Assembly: GCF_022627325.1 (NCBI RefSeq)
Contig: NZ_JAETZZ010000016.1
Span: 62,001 to 126,000 of the forward strand
Direction of reading: 5' to 3'
Source of the DNA: Pseudomonas putida
GTDB taxonomy: Bacteria; Pseudomonadota; Gammaproteobacteria; Pseudomonadales; Pseudomonadaceae
Length of the DNA stretch: 64,000 nt
The notes under the pieces were generated by a model. That model was not told where the DNA came from and searched no databases. It saw only the letters and a list, made by a program, of their open reading frames with translations. This document shows positions 41,745-50,847 of this stretch, piece after piece (within the stretch, counting starts at the first letter, position 1; each line of letters begins with the position of its first letter). The position numbers and the translations under genes were made by a program.

Positions 41745-42893
41745 ATGACGTCCCCCGTGGTCATCATCGGAACCGGCCTGGCCGGTTACAACCTGGCCCG
41801 TGAGTTTCGCAAGCTCGATGGCGAGACGCCGCTGCTGCTGATTACGGCCGACGACGGTCGCTCCTATTCCAAGCCCATGCTTTCCACCGGCTTCGCCAAG
41901 CAAAAGGACGCCGATGGCCTGTGCATGGCCGAGCCGGGGGCCATGGCCGAGCAACTCAAGGCGGTGATCCGCACCCACACGCGCATCAGCGGTATCGACC
42001 CTGGCCACAAGCGCCTGTGGATTGGCGAAGAAGCGGTGGAGTACCGCGACCTGGTGCTGGCTTGGGGCGCGCAGACGGTGCAGGTGCCGGTCGAGGGTGA
42101 CGGGGCTGATCATGTGTTCCCGATCAATGATCTGGAAGACTACGCACGTTTTCGTGCTGCTGCGGCTGGCAAGCAGCGTGTCTTGATCCTCGGCGCCGGC
42201 CTGATCGGCTGTGAGTTCGCCAATGACATGCGCCTGGGTGGTTTTGAGGTCGATGTGGTGGCGCCCTGCGAGCAGGTCATGCCGACCCTGTTGCATCCTG
42301 CCGCTGCCGCTGCTGTTCAAGGTGGCTTGCAAGGGCTGGGCGTGCGCTTTCACCTGGGCCCCATACTCACTCGCCTGCAGCAGGTGAGCGAAGGCCTTGA
42401 GGCGCATCTGTCCGATGGCAGCGTGATCGCCTGCGACCTGGTGGTGTCGGCCATCGGCCTGCGCCCGCGCACCGACCTGGCTGCGGCAGCCGGCCTGCAG
42501 ACCAACCGCGGTGTAGTCGTGGACCGCCAGCTGCGCACCTCCCACGGCAACATTTTCGCCCTGGGCGACTGTGCTGAAGTCGAAGGTATCAACCTGCTCT
42601 ATGTGATGCCCCTGATGGCCTGTGCGCGAGCCCTGGCCCAGACGTTGACAGGCAACCCGGCGCAGGTCAGTTACGGGCCGATGCCCATCACCGTGAAAAC
42701 ACCGGCCTGCCCATTGGTGGTTTCGCCGCCGCCGCCTGGCTGTGAGGGAAGCTGGCAGGTGCAAGGGCAGGGCAGTGACCTGAAAGTGCTCTGTCACGCC
42801 GCTGACGGCCAGTTGCTCGGCTATGCCCTGACGGGCAGCGCTGTGACGGAAAAACTGGCGTTGAACCGGCAGCTGCCCGCGCTGATGGCATAA
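41745..42893 (+). CDS. Rubredoxin-NAD(+) reductase
   Basis: FAD-dependent reductase that moves electrons from NADH to rubredoxin. The start follows AAGAGGAAAGC. The 382-residue protein has the FAD-binding VVIIGTGLAGYNLAREF at the N-terminus, the NAD-binding RVLILGAGLIGCEFANDM at about residues 145-162, and the second FAD motif TSHGNIFALGDCAEV at about residues 266-280. It resembles RubB/AlkT-type enzymes and pairs with the rubredoxin just upstream. Confidence 0.95.
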   Translation: MTSPVVIIGTGLAGYNLAREFRKLDGETPLLLITADDGRSYSKPMLSTGFAKQKDADGLCMAEPGAMAEQLKAVIRTHTRISGIDPGHKRLWIGEEAVEYRDLVLAWGAQTVQVPVEGDGADHVFPINDLEDYARFRAAAAGKQRVLILGAGLIGCEFANDMRLGGFEVDVVAPCEQVMPTLLHPAAAAAVQGGLQGLGVRFHLGPILTRLQQVSEGLEAHLSDGSVIACDLVVSAIGLRPRTDLAAAAGLQTNRGVVVDRQLRTSHGNIFALGDCAEVEGINLLYVMPLMACARALAQTLTGNPAQVSYGPMPITVKTPACPLVVSPPPPGCEGSWQVQGQGSDLKVLCHAADGQLLGYALTGSAVTEKLALNRQLPALMA

Positions 42894-42925
42894 ACAGCGG
42901 GCGTTCTGTCGGATTTATCCTGTAG

Positions 42926-42955
42926 TTGACCGCACAATGGCCGCCCAGATACTGG
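42926..42955 (+). promoter_or_regulatory. Possible promoter of the HU gene
   Basis: TTGACC and TACTGG are separated by 18 bases, 127 bp before the HU start. The -35 is good and the -10 is weak. Confidence 0.3.
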
Positions 42956-43081
42956 CGCGGCCCCGGTCGGCGTGCCATTCTCACTTCCGTCTGCCGCAGA
43001 TTAGAGCCTGCGGTGCCTTGAACGCTGCTTCACGGGCAGCACGGCAATAACAACAAGAATTCCCGTCAAAGAGGCTTCATT

Positions 43082-43381
43082 ATGCGTAAACCAGAACTCG
43101 CCGCCGTCATCGCCGAAAAGGCCGATCTGACCAAGGAAAAGGCCAACCAGGTGCTCAACGCCATTCTCGACAGCATCACCGGTGCGCTGGACAAAGACAC
43201 CGTGACGCTCGTGGGCTTCGGTACGTTTGAAAAACGCCATCGCGGCGCCCGTACCGGCAAGAACCCTCAGACGGGTGAGCCGGTGAAAATCAAGGCCAGC
43301 AATACAGTGGCCTTCAAGCCTGGTAAAAACCTGCGTGACAGCGTCAATGTGTCTGCCAAGCCAGGCAAGAAAGCCAAATGA
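43082..43381 (+). CDS. hupA: HU-family nucleoid protein
   Basis: Small basic dimeric protein that binds and bends DNA. The 99-residue sequence has the HU signature GFGTFEKRHRGARTGKNPQT (about residues 45-64) on the beta arms and ends in a Lys-rich tail (SAKPGKKAK) a little longer than E. coli HU. It has its own terminator and appears to be transcribed alone. The symbol follows P. putida usage, where several HU genes exist. Confidence 0.93.
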   Translation: MRKPELAAVIAEKADLTKEKANQVLNAILDSITGALDKDTVTLVGFGTFEKRHRGARTGKNPQTGEPVKIKASNTVAFKPGKNLRDSVNVSAKPGKKAK

Positions 43382-43409
43382 TCGACGTTTGACGTGCAGC
43401 CTCTGTTCA

Positions 43410-43440
43410 AACGGGCGCCTCAGTGCGCCCGTTGCGCTTT
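43410..43440 (+). terminator. Terminator after the HU gene
   Basis: AACGGGCGC-CTCAGT-GCGCCCGTT followed by GCGCTTT lies 29 nt past the stop. Confidence 0.7.
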
Positions 43441-43528
43441 CTGAACGCATGACGCTGCGAATTTGCGTAAATTGTCCAGGAAACGGATAAACTGCGAGCT
43501 TCGGTCACATTATATTCGAGGCGCGTTG

Positions 43529-43906
43529 ATGAAGTTCCGCTTTCTGCTCTGGGCCATGGGGCTGTTGATGGCCAGGGCCAGCCGTAACAACCCGGCATTT
43601 CAGCAGCAACTCGTGGGCAAGGACCTGGTGTTCCAGATGCAGACGCTCGATGGCAAGGTTGCCCGGCACTTCATCGTCAGTGGCGAACGCATCAGCAGCA
43701 AAGGTGGCGCTCATGCACAGCCAGCCTTTGCCATTGCGTTCAAGGACGCCGCCTACGGCTTCGCCACGATGCAGGCGAGCAACAAGCAGCTGGCGTTCAT
43801 GCAGGGCATCCAGGACAAAAGCATCCAGATCAAGGGCAATCCGGCGCTGGTGATGTGGTTCCAGGGTTTGATGAAATACCTGAAACCGAAGAAGAAAAAA
43901 GGCTGA
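43529..43906 (+). CDS. SCP2-like small protein
   Basis: The ATG at 43529 follows GAGGCGCGTTG. The 125-residue product has an N-terminal hydrophobic stretch (FRFLLWAMGLLMA) that could anchor it, and a domain resembling sterol-carrier SCP2 folds: LVFQMQTLDGKVARHFIVS, FAIAFKDAAYGFATM and AFMQGIQDKSIQIKGNPALV. SCP2 domains bind lipids or sit in enzyme complexes. The Lys-rich C-terminus (PKKKKG) is notable. The role is not known. It converges on the YbaK-HDOD gene. Confidence 0.78.
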   Translation: MKFRFLLWAMGLLMARASRNNPAFQQQLVGKDLVFQMQTLDGKVARHFIVSGERISSKGGAHAQPAFAIAFKDAAYGFATMQASNKQLAFMQGIQDKSIQIKGNPALVMWFQGLMKYLKPKKKKG

Positions 43907-43938
43907 ATGGCTGGGGCTGCCGAACAGCCCCAACGTAT

Positions 43939-45342
43939 TCAGTGCGGTGCGTTGAACTGCGACGCCAGTTCGCGCAGCAAGCTCTCGGCCTCGAGCACCT
44001 TGTTCACCACGTCCTCCGCCTTCTCCCGGCTGACGCCCAGGCGCTCCAGCAACTCGTCAGGGATCGCCTCCTGCGGCCCCGAGCCGATGCCGCGGCAGCG
44101 CAGCAGGCGGGTCGCCAGGCACACCAGGTTGGGGTACGCCGAGTATTCGCCGTCATAGGCAGGATCGTGCTGGAACCGCAGCGCGGTCGACAGCTCTTCG
44201 GGCATGTCCCACAGCTTCATCAGCCAGGCGCCGATCTGCTCCCGGCTGATACCCAGCAGGTGCTGCTCCACATAGGTGTGGCAGAGGTGCGGGTTGACCT
44301 CCAGATGACGGCAGATCAGCGAGAAGTGCGGCGGGAACACATGGGCCAGCAGTAAGTAGCCGAAGTTGTGCAGCAGCCCGGCCAGGTAAGTCAGGCCGGC
44401 CTCAGGGCGTTCGGCCCGGGGCATGGCCCGGGTCAGGCCTTCGATGATCGCCGCGGTGTAGATCGACTGCTGCCAGTACGGCGTCGCCTGTTGCGGGTGG
44501 TCCTTGGGCAGGCTCAAGGTCTTGCCCAATGCCAGGCCCAGGGCCAGGTTGATCACCAGATCGAAGCCCAGGACGCGGACGATGGCATCTTCCACCGAGC
44601 GGATCTTGCCTGGAGAGGCGTAATAGGGCGAGGCTGCCCAGCTGACGACTTGGGCGGCCAGGGCCGGGTCGGTTTCGACCACGCCGGTGATGTCATCGAT
44701 GCTGGCGTTGGGGTCGACCCGCAGCTTGATGATTTTCTGCGCCGTATCGGCCAGTGGCGGAATCTCGATGGTTTCTTCCAGGCGCTTCTGGATGCGGCGG
44801 GCGGTGAAGGCCTGCACTGCCAGGGTAATCTCCCTGGAGTCATCATCCGGGCGGTCGAGATTGGGGCGGATTTCCCTGACGGGTTGGCCGAAAGTGCCAG
44901 CGCTGGCCTTGTGCATCATGCGCTTGAAGTCATCACGCTGGATTTCCAGCAGCAGCCCGGCTTCACCAGACTGGATCAGCAGGCGGTCGGCATCGAGCAA
45001 CTTGCCCTCATAGAGGCAGGGCGAACTGGTCAAGGCCGGAATCGCAGGCAAGGCCTTGAGATGATGCTTGTCGAGCATCTGCTTCAGGCGCTGTAACGGC
45101 ACGGCCTTGAGCTTGCGCCCCGTCAGCTCTTCCAGACGATTGAGGTCCAGCAGCTTGCTATGCGGGAACAGCACCATCAATGCGCCGATCTCGTCATCGA
45201 GCAGGATCGCCTGTACCCGTGAAGCAGCCGGCAGTTGCGTATGCTCAGGCACCTCGCGATAGGCAATGCCCAGTTTTTCGAGCAACAGCCGGATGACAGA
45301 GGGTGCGTGTGGGGTTGCGGTGTCCAGGGCAGCTTCAGTCAT
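43939..45342 (-). CDS. YbaK-like domain fused to an HDOD signalling domain
   Basis: The 467-residue protein has an N-terminal YbaK/ProX-like domain (about residues 15-150; IRLLLEKLGIAYREVPEH, VLFPHSKLLDLNRLEELTG) related to mis-charged-tRNA deacylases, and a C-terminal HDOD domain (about 190-400; IEIPPLADTAQKIIKLRVDP, LAGLLHNFGYLLLAHVFP). HDOD domains resemble HD phosphohydrolases but lack the metal histidine-aspartate pair (LHN here), and act in signalling. The lysine expected for YbaK activity is not evident. No partner is adjacent; recG lies upstream on the same strand. Confidence 0.87.
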   Translation of the reverse strand: MTEAALDTATPHAPSVIRLLLEKLGIAYREVPEHTQLPAASRVQAILLDDEIGALMVLFPHSKLLDLNRLEELTGRKLKAVPLQRLKQMLDKHHLKALPAIPALTSSPCLYEGKLLDADRLLIQSGEAGLLLEIQRDDFKRMMHKASAGTFGQPVREIRPNLDRPDDDSREITLAVQAFTARRIQKRLEETIEIPPLADTAQKIIKLRVDPNASIDDITGVVETDPALAAQVVSWAASPYYASPGKIRSVEDAIVRVLGFDLVINLALGLALGKTLSLPKDHPQQATPYWQQSIYTAAIIEGLTRAMPRAERPEAGLTYLAGLLHNFGYLLLAHVFPPHFSLICRHLEVNPHLCHTYVEQHLLGISREQIGAWLMKLWDMPEELSTALRFQHDPAYDGEYSAYPNLVCLATRLLRCRGIGSGPQEAIPDELLERLGVSREKAEDVVNKVLEAESLLRELASQFNAPH

Positions 45343-45420
45343 GGTCCGTATCCACTGATTCTTTTAAACGCGAAGTATAACCAGTCTGGTCGCAAAGCTG
45401 GATCCATTCTGGTACTGGCG

Positions 45421-47499
45421 TCACACTTGGCCATATTGCTGGCCGTGGCGCAGCCAGCGGTCGAGCAGGGGACTCACGTGCTCGGGCCAGCGTGCGATGA
45501 GGGCCTGTGCGGCATCGCGCACGGCGGGTAACAGGTCGGCATCACGCATCAGGTCGGCGACCTTGAATTGTAACAAGCCGGTCTGACGCGTCCCGAGCAT
45601 CTCGCCCGGGCCGCGCAGTTCCAGGTCCTTCTCGGCAATCACGAAGCCATCATTGGTTTCGCGCATGATCCCCAGGCGTTCGCGGCCAATCTGCGACAGC
45701 GGCGGGTGATACAGCAGCACGCAGTGGCTCACCGCGCTGCCCCGGCCCACCCTGCCGCGCAACTGGTGCAATTGAGCAAGGCCCAGGCGTTCAGGGTTCT
45801 CGATGATCATCAGGCTGGCATTGGGCACGTCCACACCCACCTCGATCACCGTGGTCGCGACCAGCAGTTGCAGGTCGCCTTGCTTGAATTCGGCCATCAC
45901 CGCGGCTTTTTCCGCAGGCTTCATGCGCCCGTGAATCAGGCCTACGCGCAGTTCGCCCAAGGCGCTGCCCAGTTCCTCGAAGGTGCTCTCGGCTGCCTGG
46001 CAGGTCAGTTCTTCGGATTCTTCGATCAGCGTGCAGACCCAATAGGCCTGGCGCCCTTCGGCACAAGCGGCGCGTACCCGCTCCACCACTTCGAAACGCC
46101 GGCTATCGGCGACCAGCACGGTGTTCACCGGTGTGCGACCTGGCGGCAGCTCGTCGAGCACCGAGGTGTCGAGGTCGGCGTAGGCGCTCATCGCCAGCGT
46201 GCGCGGGATCGGGGTGGCAGTCATGATCAGCTGGTGCGGGCACAGTTCGCCTGCAACACCCTTCTTGCGCAGGGCCAGACGTTGTTGCACCCCAAAACGG
46301 TGTTGTTCGTCGATGATCGCCAGGGCCAGGTGCTTGAAGTGCACTTCTTCCTGGAACAACGCGTGGGTCCCCACCACCATCGGTGCACCGTTGGCGATCT
46401 GTTCCAGGGCGCTGGCGCGGGCCTTGCCCTTGAGCTTGCCCGCCAGCCAGGCGACTTCCAGGCCCAGCGGCTCCAGCCAGCGCTTGAAGGTGATGTAGTG
46501 CTGCTCGGCGAGAATCTCGGTGGGCGCCATCAGCGCCACCTGGTAGCCCGCCTCCAGTGCTTGCAGCGCCGCCAGTGCGGCAACCACCGTCTTGCCGGCG
46601 CCGACATCGCCCTGTACCAGGCGCATCATCGGCTCGGCCTGGCTCAGGTCGTAGGCGATTTCATCGGCTACCCGCTGCTGTGCGCCGGTCGGCGTGAAGC
46701 CCAGGTTGGCCAGGTATTGCACCTGCAGGCGCTTGGCCTTGGGCAGAACGGGGGCGCGCAAGCTGCGCAGGCTTTCCCGCAGCCGTTGTTGCGACAGTTG
46801 GTGGGTAAGCAGCTCTTCGAAGGCAAGGCGGTGCTGGGCCCAGTGCTGGCCTTCGGCGAGTTCATCAAGGTCGGCATCAGCCGGCGGGTTGTGCAGGTAG
46901 CGGATGGCATCATCCAGCGGTGCCAGGTGGTAGTCCCGGGCCAGTTCGTCCGGTAGCCAGTCCGGTAGGCTGCGCGGGCCGAGCATACCCAGGCTTTGCT
47001 GGCAGAGCAGGCGCAGGCGCTGCTGGGTGAGGCCTTCGGTGGACGGGTAGATCGGCGTCAGGGTCTGCTCGACCGGCGGTGGCGGCTCGTCGCCATTGAG
47101 TGCGCGGTACTCCGGGTGGTAGATCTCCAGGCCCGAGGCGCCGGGGCGGGCCTCGCCATAGCAGCGCAGGTGCGTCCCGCGCTTGAGGCCTTCCTTCTGC
47201 GCATTGCTGAAGTGATAGAAGCGCAGGCTGAGCACGCCGCTGCCATCACCCAGGCGCACGACCAGGCTGCGGCGCTTGCCCATGGTCACATCGGCGCCAC
47301 TGACCACGCCTTCGATCACTGCGTCCTGGCCGGGGCGCAAGGCGCCGATAGGCACCACACGGGTGCGGTCCTGATAGCGCAGCGGCAGGTGGAACAACAC
47401 GTCTTGCAGGTTTTCCAGGCCGACCTTGGCGAGCTTCTGCGCCATGGCTTCGCCTACGCCCTTGAGCGCGGTGACCGAGACCTTCGACAACTCAGTCAT
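45421..47499 (-). CDS. recG: ATP-dependent DNA helicase RecG
   Basis: Branch-migrates Holliday junctions and stalled forks. At 692 residues the length is normal. The N-terminal wedge domain (LKGVGEAMAQKLAKVG and the OB fold to ~170) is followed by helicase domains: Walker A GDVGAGKT near residue 300, DEQH box near 395, the TATPIPRTLAM motif and the C-terminal QLRGRVGRGSAVSHCVLLY. It begins 3 nt past the oxyR stop, so the two are co-transcribed, as in other pseudomonads. Confidence 0.98.
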   Translation of the reverse strand: MTELSKVSVTALKGVGEAMAQKLAKVGLENLQDVLFHLPLRYQDRTRVVPIGALRPGQDAVIEGVVSGADVTMGKRRSLVVRLGDGSGVLSLRFYHFSNAQKEGLKRGTHLRCYGEARPGASGLEIYHPEYRALNGDEPPPPVEQTLTPIYPSTEGLTQQRLRLLCQQSLGMLGPRSLPDWLPDELARDYHLAPLDDAIRYLHNPPADADLDELAEGQHWAQHRLAFEELLTHQLSQQRLRESLRSLRAPVLPKAKRLQVQYLANLGFTPTGAQQRVADEIAYDLSQAEPMMRLVQGDVGAGKTVVAALAALQALEAGYQVALMAPTEILAEQHYITFKRWLEPLGLEVAWLAGKLKGKARASALEQIANGAPMVVGTHALFQEEVHFKHLALAIIDEQHRFGVQQRLALRKKGVAGELCPHQLIMTATPIPRTLAMSAYADLDTSVLDELPPGRTPVNTVLVADSRRFEVVERVRAACAEGRQAYWVCTLIEESEELTCQAAESTFEELGSALGELRVGLIHGRMKPAEKAAVMAEFKQGDLQLLVATTVIEVGVDVPNASLMIIENPERLGLAQLHQLRGRVGRGSAVSHCVLLYHPPLSQIGRERLGIMRETNDGFVIAEKDLELRGPGEMLGTRQTGLLQFKVADLMRDADLLPAVRDAAQALIARWPEHVSPLLDRWLRHGQQYGQV

Positions 47500-47502
47500 G
47501 AC

Positions 47503-48429
47503 TCAGGCCGGTTGTTCCACAGCGGGCTTGGCTACCGAGCAGAGGCGAATCGAGTCAGCAAGGATCTCGATGGCCTTGGGCCGCGGGAAGCTTGCGCGCC
47601 AGGCGATGGCTACGGTGCGGAAGGGTGTCGGCGCGGTAAGCGGGCGCACTTCGATGACCCCCGGTGCGTAATGGTGGCTGTGCACCGCCGAAAGCGGCAG
47701 GATCGACACGCCCAGGCCCGAAGCGACCATGTGGCGGATGGTTTCCAGCGAGCTGGACTCCACCGTGGTGTGCTTGGCGCCTTCACCGCCTTTGTTCAGC
47801 GTCGGGCAGGCTTCCAGAACCTGGTCGCGGAAGCAGTGGCCCTCGCCGAGCAGCAGCAGGCTCTTGTCGTTGAGCATGGCGGTGTCGATGGTCTTTTTCG
47901 CGGTCCAGGGATGGTCGGCGGGCATCAGGGCGCAGAATGGCTCATCGTACAGTGGCAGGGTCAGCACGTCGGCTTCGTTGAACGGCAGGGCGATGATCAC
48001 CGCGTCGAGTTCACCGTTGCGCAGTTTTTCGCGCAGCACGTGGGTGAAGTTCTCTTCGATGTACAGCGGCATCTGCGGGGCCACGCGGTGCAGCTGCGGG
48101 ATCAGGTGCGGGAAGAGGTAAGGGCCGACGGTATAGATCGCACCGACCTTCAGCGGGGCGGTGAGCTGGTTCTTGCCGGCTTGGGCCAGCTCGCGGATGC
48201 CCTGCGCCTGCTCCAGTACCTTCTGCGCCTGGGCGACGATGCTTTCACCGACTGGCGTCAGGCGCACCGCGCTCTTGCTGCGCTCGAAGATCAGCACGCC
48301 AAGCTCGTCCTCAAGTTTTTTAACACCGACGGACAGGGTGGGCTGGCTGACATGGCAACGCTCGGCGGCGTGGCCGAAGTGCTGCTCCTGGGCGAGCGTG
48401 ACGATGTAGCGTAATTCTGTGAGGGTCAT
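47503..48429 (-). CDS. oxyR: Hydrogen-peroxide-responsive regulator OxyR
   Basis: LysR-type regulator that senses peroxide. At 308 residues it is normal. The winged helix is at about 1-60 (HAAERCHVSQPTLSVGVKKL). The redox pair is C199 in GEGHCFRDQ and C208 in EACP, at the classical spacing of nine. It drives recG from the same unit. A half-site resembling an OxyR motif lies about 48 bp upstream. Confidence 0.97.
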   Translation of the reverse strand: MTLTELRYIVTLAQEQHFGHAAERCHVSQPTLSVGVKKLEDELGVLIFERSKSAVRLTPVGESIVAQAQKVLEQAQGIRELAQAGKNQLTAPLKVGAIYTVGPYLFPHLIPQLHRVAPQMPLYIEENFTHVLREKLRNGELDAVIIALPFNEADVLTLPLYDEPFCALMPADHPWTAKKTIDTAMLNDKSLLLLGEGHCFRDQVLEACPTLNKGGEGAKHTTVESSSLETIRHMVASGLGVSILPLSAVHSHHYAPGVIEVRPLTAPTPFRTVAIAWRASFPRPKAIEILADSIRLCSVAKPAVEQPA

Positions 48430-48475
48430 AACGTGCGTCCATGAAGTTGCGAGCCCAGCATAGCGGCTGCAATCG

Positions 48476-48490
48476 ATAGACGCACGTTAT
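48476..48490 (-). promoter_or_regulatory. Partial OxyR-like half-site upstream of oxyR
   Basis: ATAG-N7-TTAT nearly matches half of the ATAG-N7-CTAT-N7-ATAG-N7-CTAT OxyR motif. The other half is not clear, so this is weak. Confidence 0.25.
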
Positions 48491-48523
48491 CAGACTTGCC
48501 GATGTGTGACAGAAACAAAAGTC

Positions 48524-49258
48524 TCAGCGACGGTCCAGCGAGTAGACGAACGGCGCTACGACTTCAATCGTGCCATTGTTCAGCAATTCCGCTGGCGGCT
48601 TGGGCACCTTGCCAGCCCTGCGGATCATTTCCATGGTTGCCCGGTCCAGCGCTGCGCTGCCCGAACCCCCTGCCATCGAGTACGAGAGCACCTTGCCGTC
48701 TGCATCGACCACGAAGCGCAGGCGGTTGATGCCCTGAAGGCCCCGGCGGCGAGCATCTTCCGGGTAGCGCTTGTACTTCGCCAGGTGGCGCAGCAGGTCG
48801 CTCTGCCACGTCGGCAGCGCCTTGCTGTTCGCGGCAATGCTTGGTGCCGGTGCCGCCGACTTCTGCGGTGGCGTATTGGTTGGCGGCGTGTCCACGACCT
48901 GTTCTTTGGTCGGTGGCTCATCCTTCGGCGGCTCAGGCTTTTTCACAGGCTTCGGAGGTTGAGGCTTGGGTTTGGGCTTGGGCGGCTTGGCGATGGCGAT
49001 CTTTGGTTTGGGCGCTTCAGCCACCTTGGGCAACGGCGGTTCTTCGACCGGTGCCGGCGGCTGTGGAGCGGCCTTCGGTGGTGGTGGCGGTGCCGGCTCG
49101 GGCAGCGGTGCCAGCTCGACCATCATGGCTGCCGGGGGCAGCTCGACGGCCTGGGGCACCGACCAGTTGAGCGTGAGCAGCACAGCGACGGCATGGACAC
49201 CCAGCACAAGTACCAGGCTGCCGCTGTAACGCGCCAGATTGTGCCGCGTCTTCGTCAT
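48524..49258 (-). CDS. tonB: Energy transducer TonB
   Basis: TonB carries proton-motive force from ExbBD to outer-membrane receptors. The 244-residue protein has one N-terminal helix (about residues 13-31), a Pro/Lys-rich spacer (about 50-125; long Pro runs and KPKPKPQPP) and a C-terminal domain (about 155-244; YPEDARRRGLQGINRLRFVV). It overlaps exbD by 4 nt, so exbB-exbD-tonB are one unit. Confidence 0.96.
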   Translation of the reverse strand: MTKTRHNLARYSGSLVLVLGVHAVAVLLTLNWSVPQAVELPPAAMMVELAPLPEPAPPPPPKAAPQPPAPVEEPPLPKVAEAPKPKIAIAKPPKPKPKPQPPKPVKKPEPPKDEPPTKEQVVDTPPTNTPPQKSAAPAPSIAANSKALPTWQSDLLRHLAKYKRYPEDARRRGLQGINRLRFVVDADGKVLSYSMAGGSGSAALDRATMEMIRRAGKVPKPPAELLNNGTIEVVAPFVYSLDRR

Positions 49259-49683
49259 TTCTTGGCTGCCGTCTCGAGACCTACCAGACCGACTTTGAGG
49301 TAGCCGGCCGCGCGCATGTTGTTCATCACTTCCATCAGGTCACCGTAATCCACACCTTTGTCGGCCTGGAAGAAGATGGTGGTTTCCTTGTCGCCCTTGG
49401 TCTTGGCGTCGAGCATCGGGCCAAGCTGGTTGGGTGCAGGCACCTGATCGTCACCGACATACAGCTTCTGGTCGGCCTTGACGCTGACGAACACGGGTTT
49501 CTCCGGCCTCGGTGCCGGCTTGGCGGTCGAGGCCGGCAGGTCGACCTTGATGTCGACCGTGGCCAGCGGCGCGGCCACCATGAAGATGATCAGCAGTACC
49601 AGCATCACGTCGATGAACGGCGTGACGTTGATTTCGTGGTTTTCGGCGAGGTCGTCGCCACCTTCGTTGAGATGCAGGCCCAT
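49255..49683 (-). CDS. exbD: Biopolymer transporter ExbD
   Basis: Part of the TonB energising complex. The 142-residue protein has one helix with the essential aspartate in NVTPFIDVMLVLLIIFMV (about residues 19-36, D25 or D26) and a periplasmic domain. It overlaps tonB by 4 nt and starts 3 nt past exbB. Confidence 0.97.
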   Translation of the reverse strand: MGLHLNEGGDDLAENHEINVTPFIDVMLVLLIIFMVAAPLATVDIKVDLPASTAKPAPRPEKPVFVSVKADQKLYVGDDQVPAPNQLGPMLDAKTKGDKETTIFFQADKGVDYGDLMEVMNNMRAAGYLKVGLVGLETAAKK

Positions 49684-49686
49684 GGC

Positions 49687-50658
49687 TTACCCCACTTTCA
49701 CCATGTGCGGGGCGACGCGCTCGCCACCCTGGTGGTCCAGGTCACGGCTGACCAGCAGCAGGACCTGCGCCGAAGCATCGGAAACCTGGGCTTTGTAGCC
49801 GGCGATGGAGCGGGCGAAGACGTTGTAGATGACTACGGCCGGAATCGCGGCGACCAGGCCCAGGGCGGTGGCCAGCAGGGCTTCGGCGATACCGGGGGCA
49901 ACGACGGCCAGGTTGGTGGTCTGGGTTTTGGCAATGCCGATGAAGCTGTTCATGATGCCCCACACGGTACCGAACAGGCCGACGAAAGGCGCAGTGGAAC
50001 CGATGGTGGCGAGCACGCCGGTGCCGCTGCTCATGTTGCGGCCGCTGGCATGCACCAGGCGCTCCAGGCGGAAGCTGACGCGTTCCTTGATGCCCTCTTT
50101 TTCGCGGGCGTTGGCCGACAGGCGCATTTCTTCCAGGGCATCGTGGACCAGCGTGTGGGCCAGAGTACCTTCCTTGTTGGAGACGTCGCTGGCTTCCTTG
50201 AGGCTGGCAGACTTCTTCAGCTGGGCGATTTCGCCGCGCAGACGACGCTTGGCGCCCATCAACTCGAAGCCCTTGGCGATCCAGATGGTCCAGGTGATGA
50301 TCGAGGCGATGGCCAGGCCGATCATGACCGCTTTCACCACCACGTCGGCGTTCTTGTACATGCCCCACGGCGACAGGTCATGGGCCATGCCCAGCGAAGT
50401 GTCCTCAACCACCGCTTCGGTGCTCGGGGCTGCCGCTGCCGGCGCATCGACCGGTGTAGCGACCTGAGCGTCGCCAGCAGGGGCCTGGCCTTCGCTGGCA
50501 GGGGTGGCTGGCGCGCTTGCCGCTGCAGGGGTGCTGACGTTGGTATTGGGCTCATCGGCCATAGCCACTGGGGCCAGGACCAGGCTGAACATCAGCGCAG
50601 CGATGGCGCGCCAGGCGCGCGACGGGGTTGGCGAAGCGGAAGGTTGAGTACGTGTCAT
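49687..50658 (-). CDS. exbB: Biopolymer transporter ExbB, extended N-terminus
   Basis: Proton-channel subunit of the TonB complex. The ATG at 50658 gives 323 residues. There is an N-terminal signal sequence (RAWRAIAALMFSLVLAPVAMA), then an Ala/Pro-rich linker of about 60 residues that E. coli ExbB lacks, then the standard domain with three helices and the GLFGTVWGIMNSFIGI and AIPAVVIYNVFAR motifs. This long ExbB is typical of P. putida. A possible Fur site lies upstream. Confidence 0.95.
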   Translation of the reverse strand: MTRTQPSASPTPSRAWRAIAALMFSLVLAPVAMADEPNTNVSTPAAASAPATPASEGQAPAGDAQVATPVDAPAAAAPSTEAVVEDTSLGMAHDLSPWGMYKNADVVVKAVMIGLAIASIITWTIWIAKGFELMGAKRRLRGEIAQLKKSASLKEASDVSNKEGTLAHTLVHDALEEMRLSANAREKEGIKERVSFRLERLVHASGRNMSSGTGVLATIGSTAPFVGLFGTVWGIMNSFIGIAKTQTTNLAVVAPGIAEALLATALGLVAAIPAVVIYNVFARSIAGYKAQVSDASAQVLLLVSRDLDHQGGERVAPHMVKVG

Positions 50659-50732
50659 GCTGGCCGGACCTGATGAAGAAGAAGTGTGCGTTCTCCAAGG
50701 CCTCGATACAGGCCGAGAACAGATAGGGGCGC

Positions 50733-50769
50733 TATTATTGCAAGTAATTCTTGTTAACAAAAGTAATAT
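50733..50769 (-). promoter_or_regulatory. AT-rich Fur-box-like region before exbB
   Basis: An AT-rich stretch (AAGAATTACTTGCAATAAT on the minus strand) resembles degenerate GATAAT hexamers of Fur sites. It fits iron control of exbBD-tonB but the match is only fair. Confidence 0.35.
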
Positions 50770-50847
50770 TGTAGCTTTTTTCGCCCATGGTCTAGCCGCC
50801 CATCGTGTAATCCGGCTAGCCTGATTCTTTGGTCTAGGAGTTAAGTG

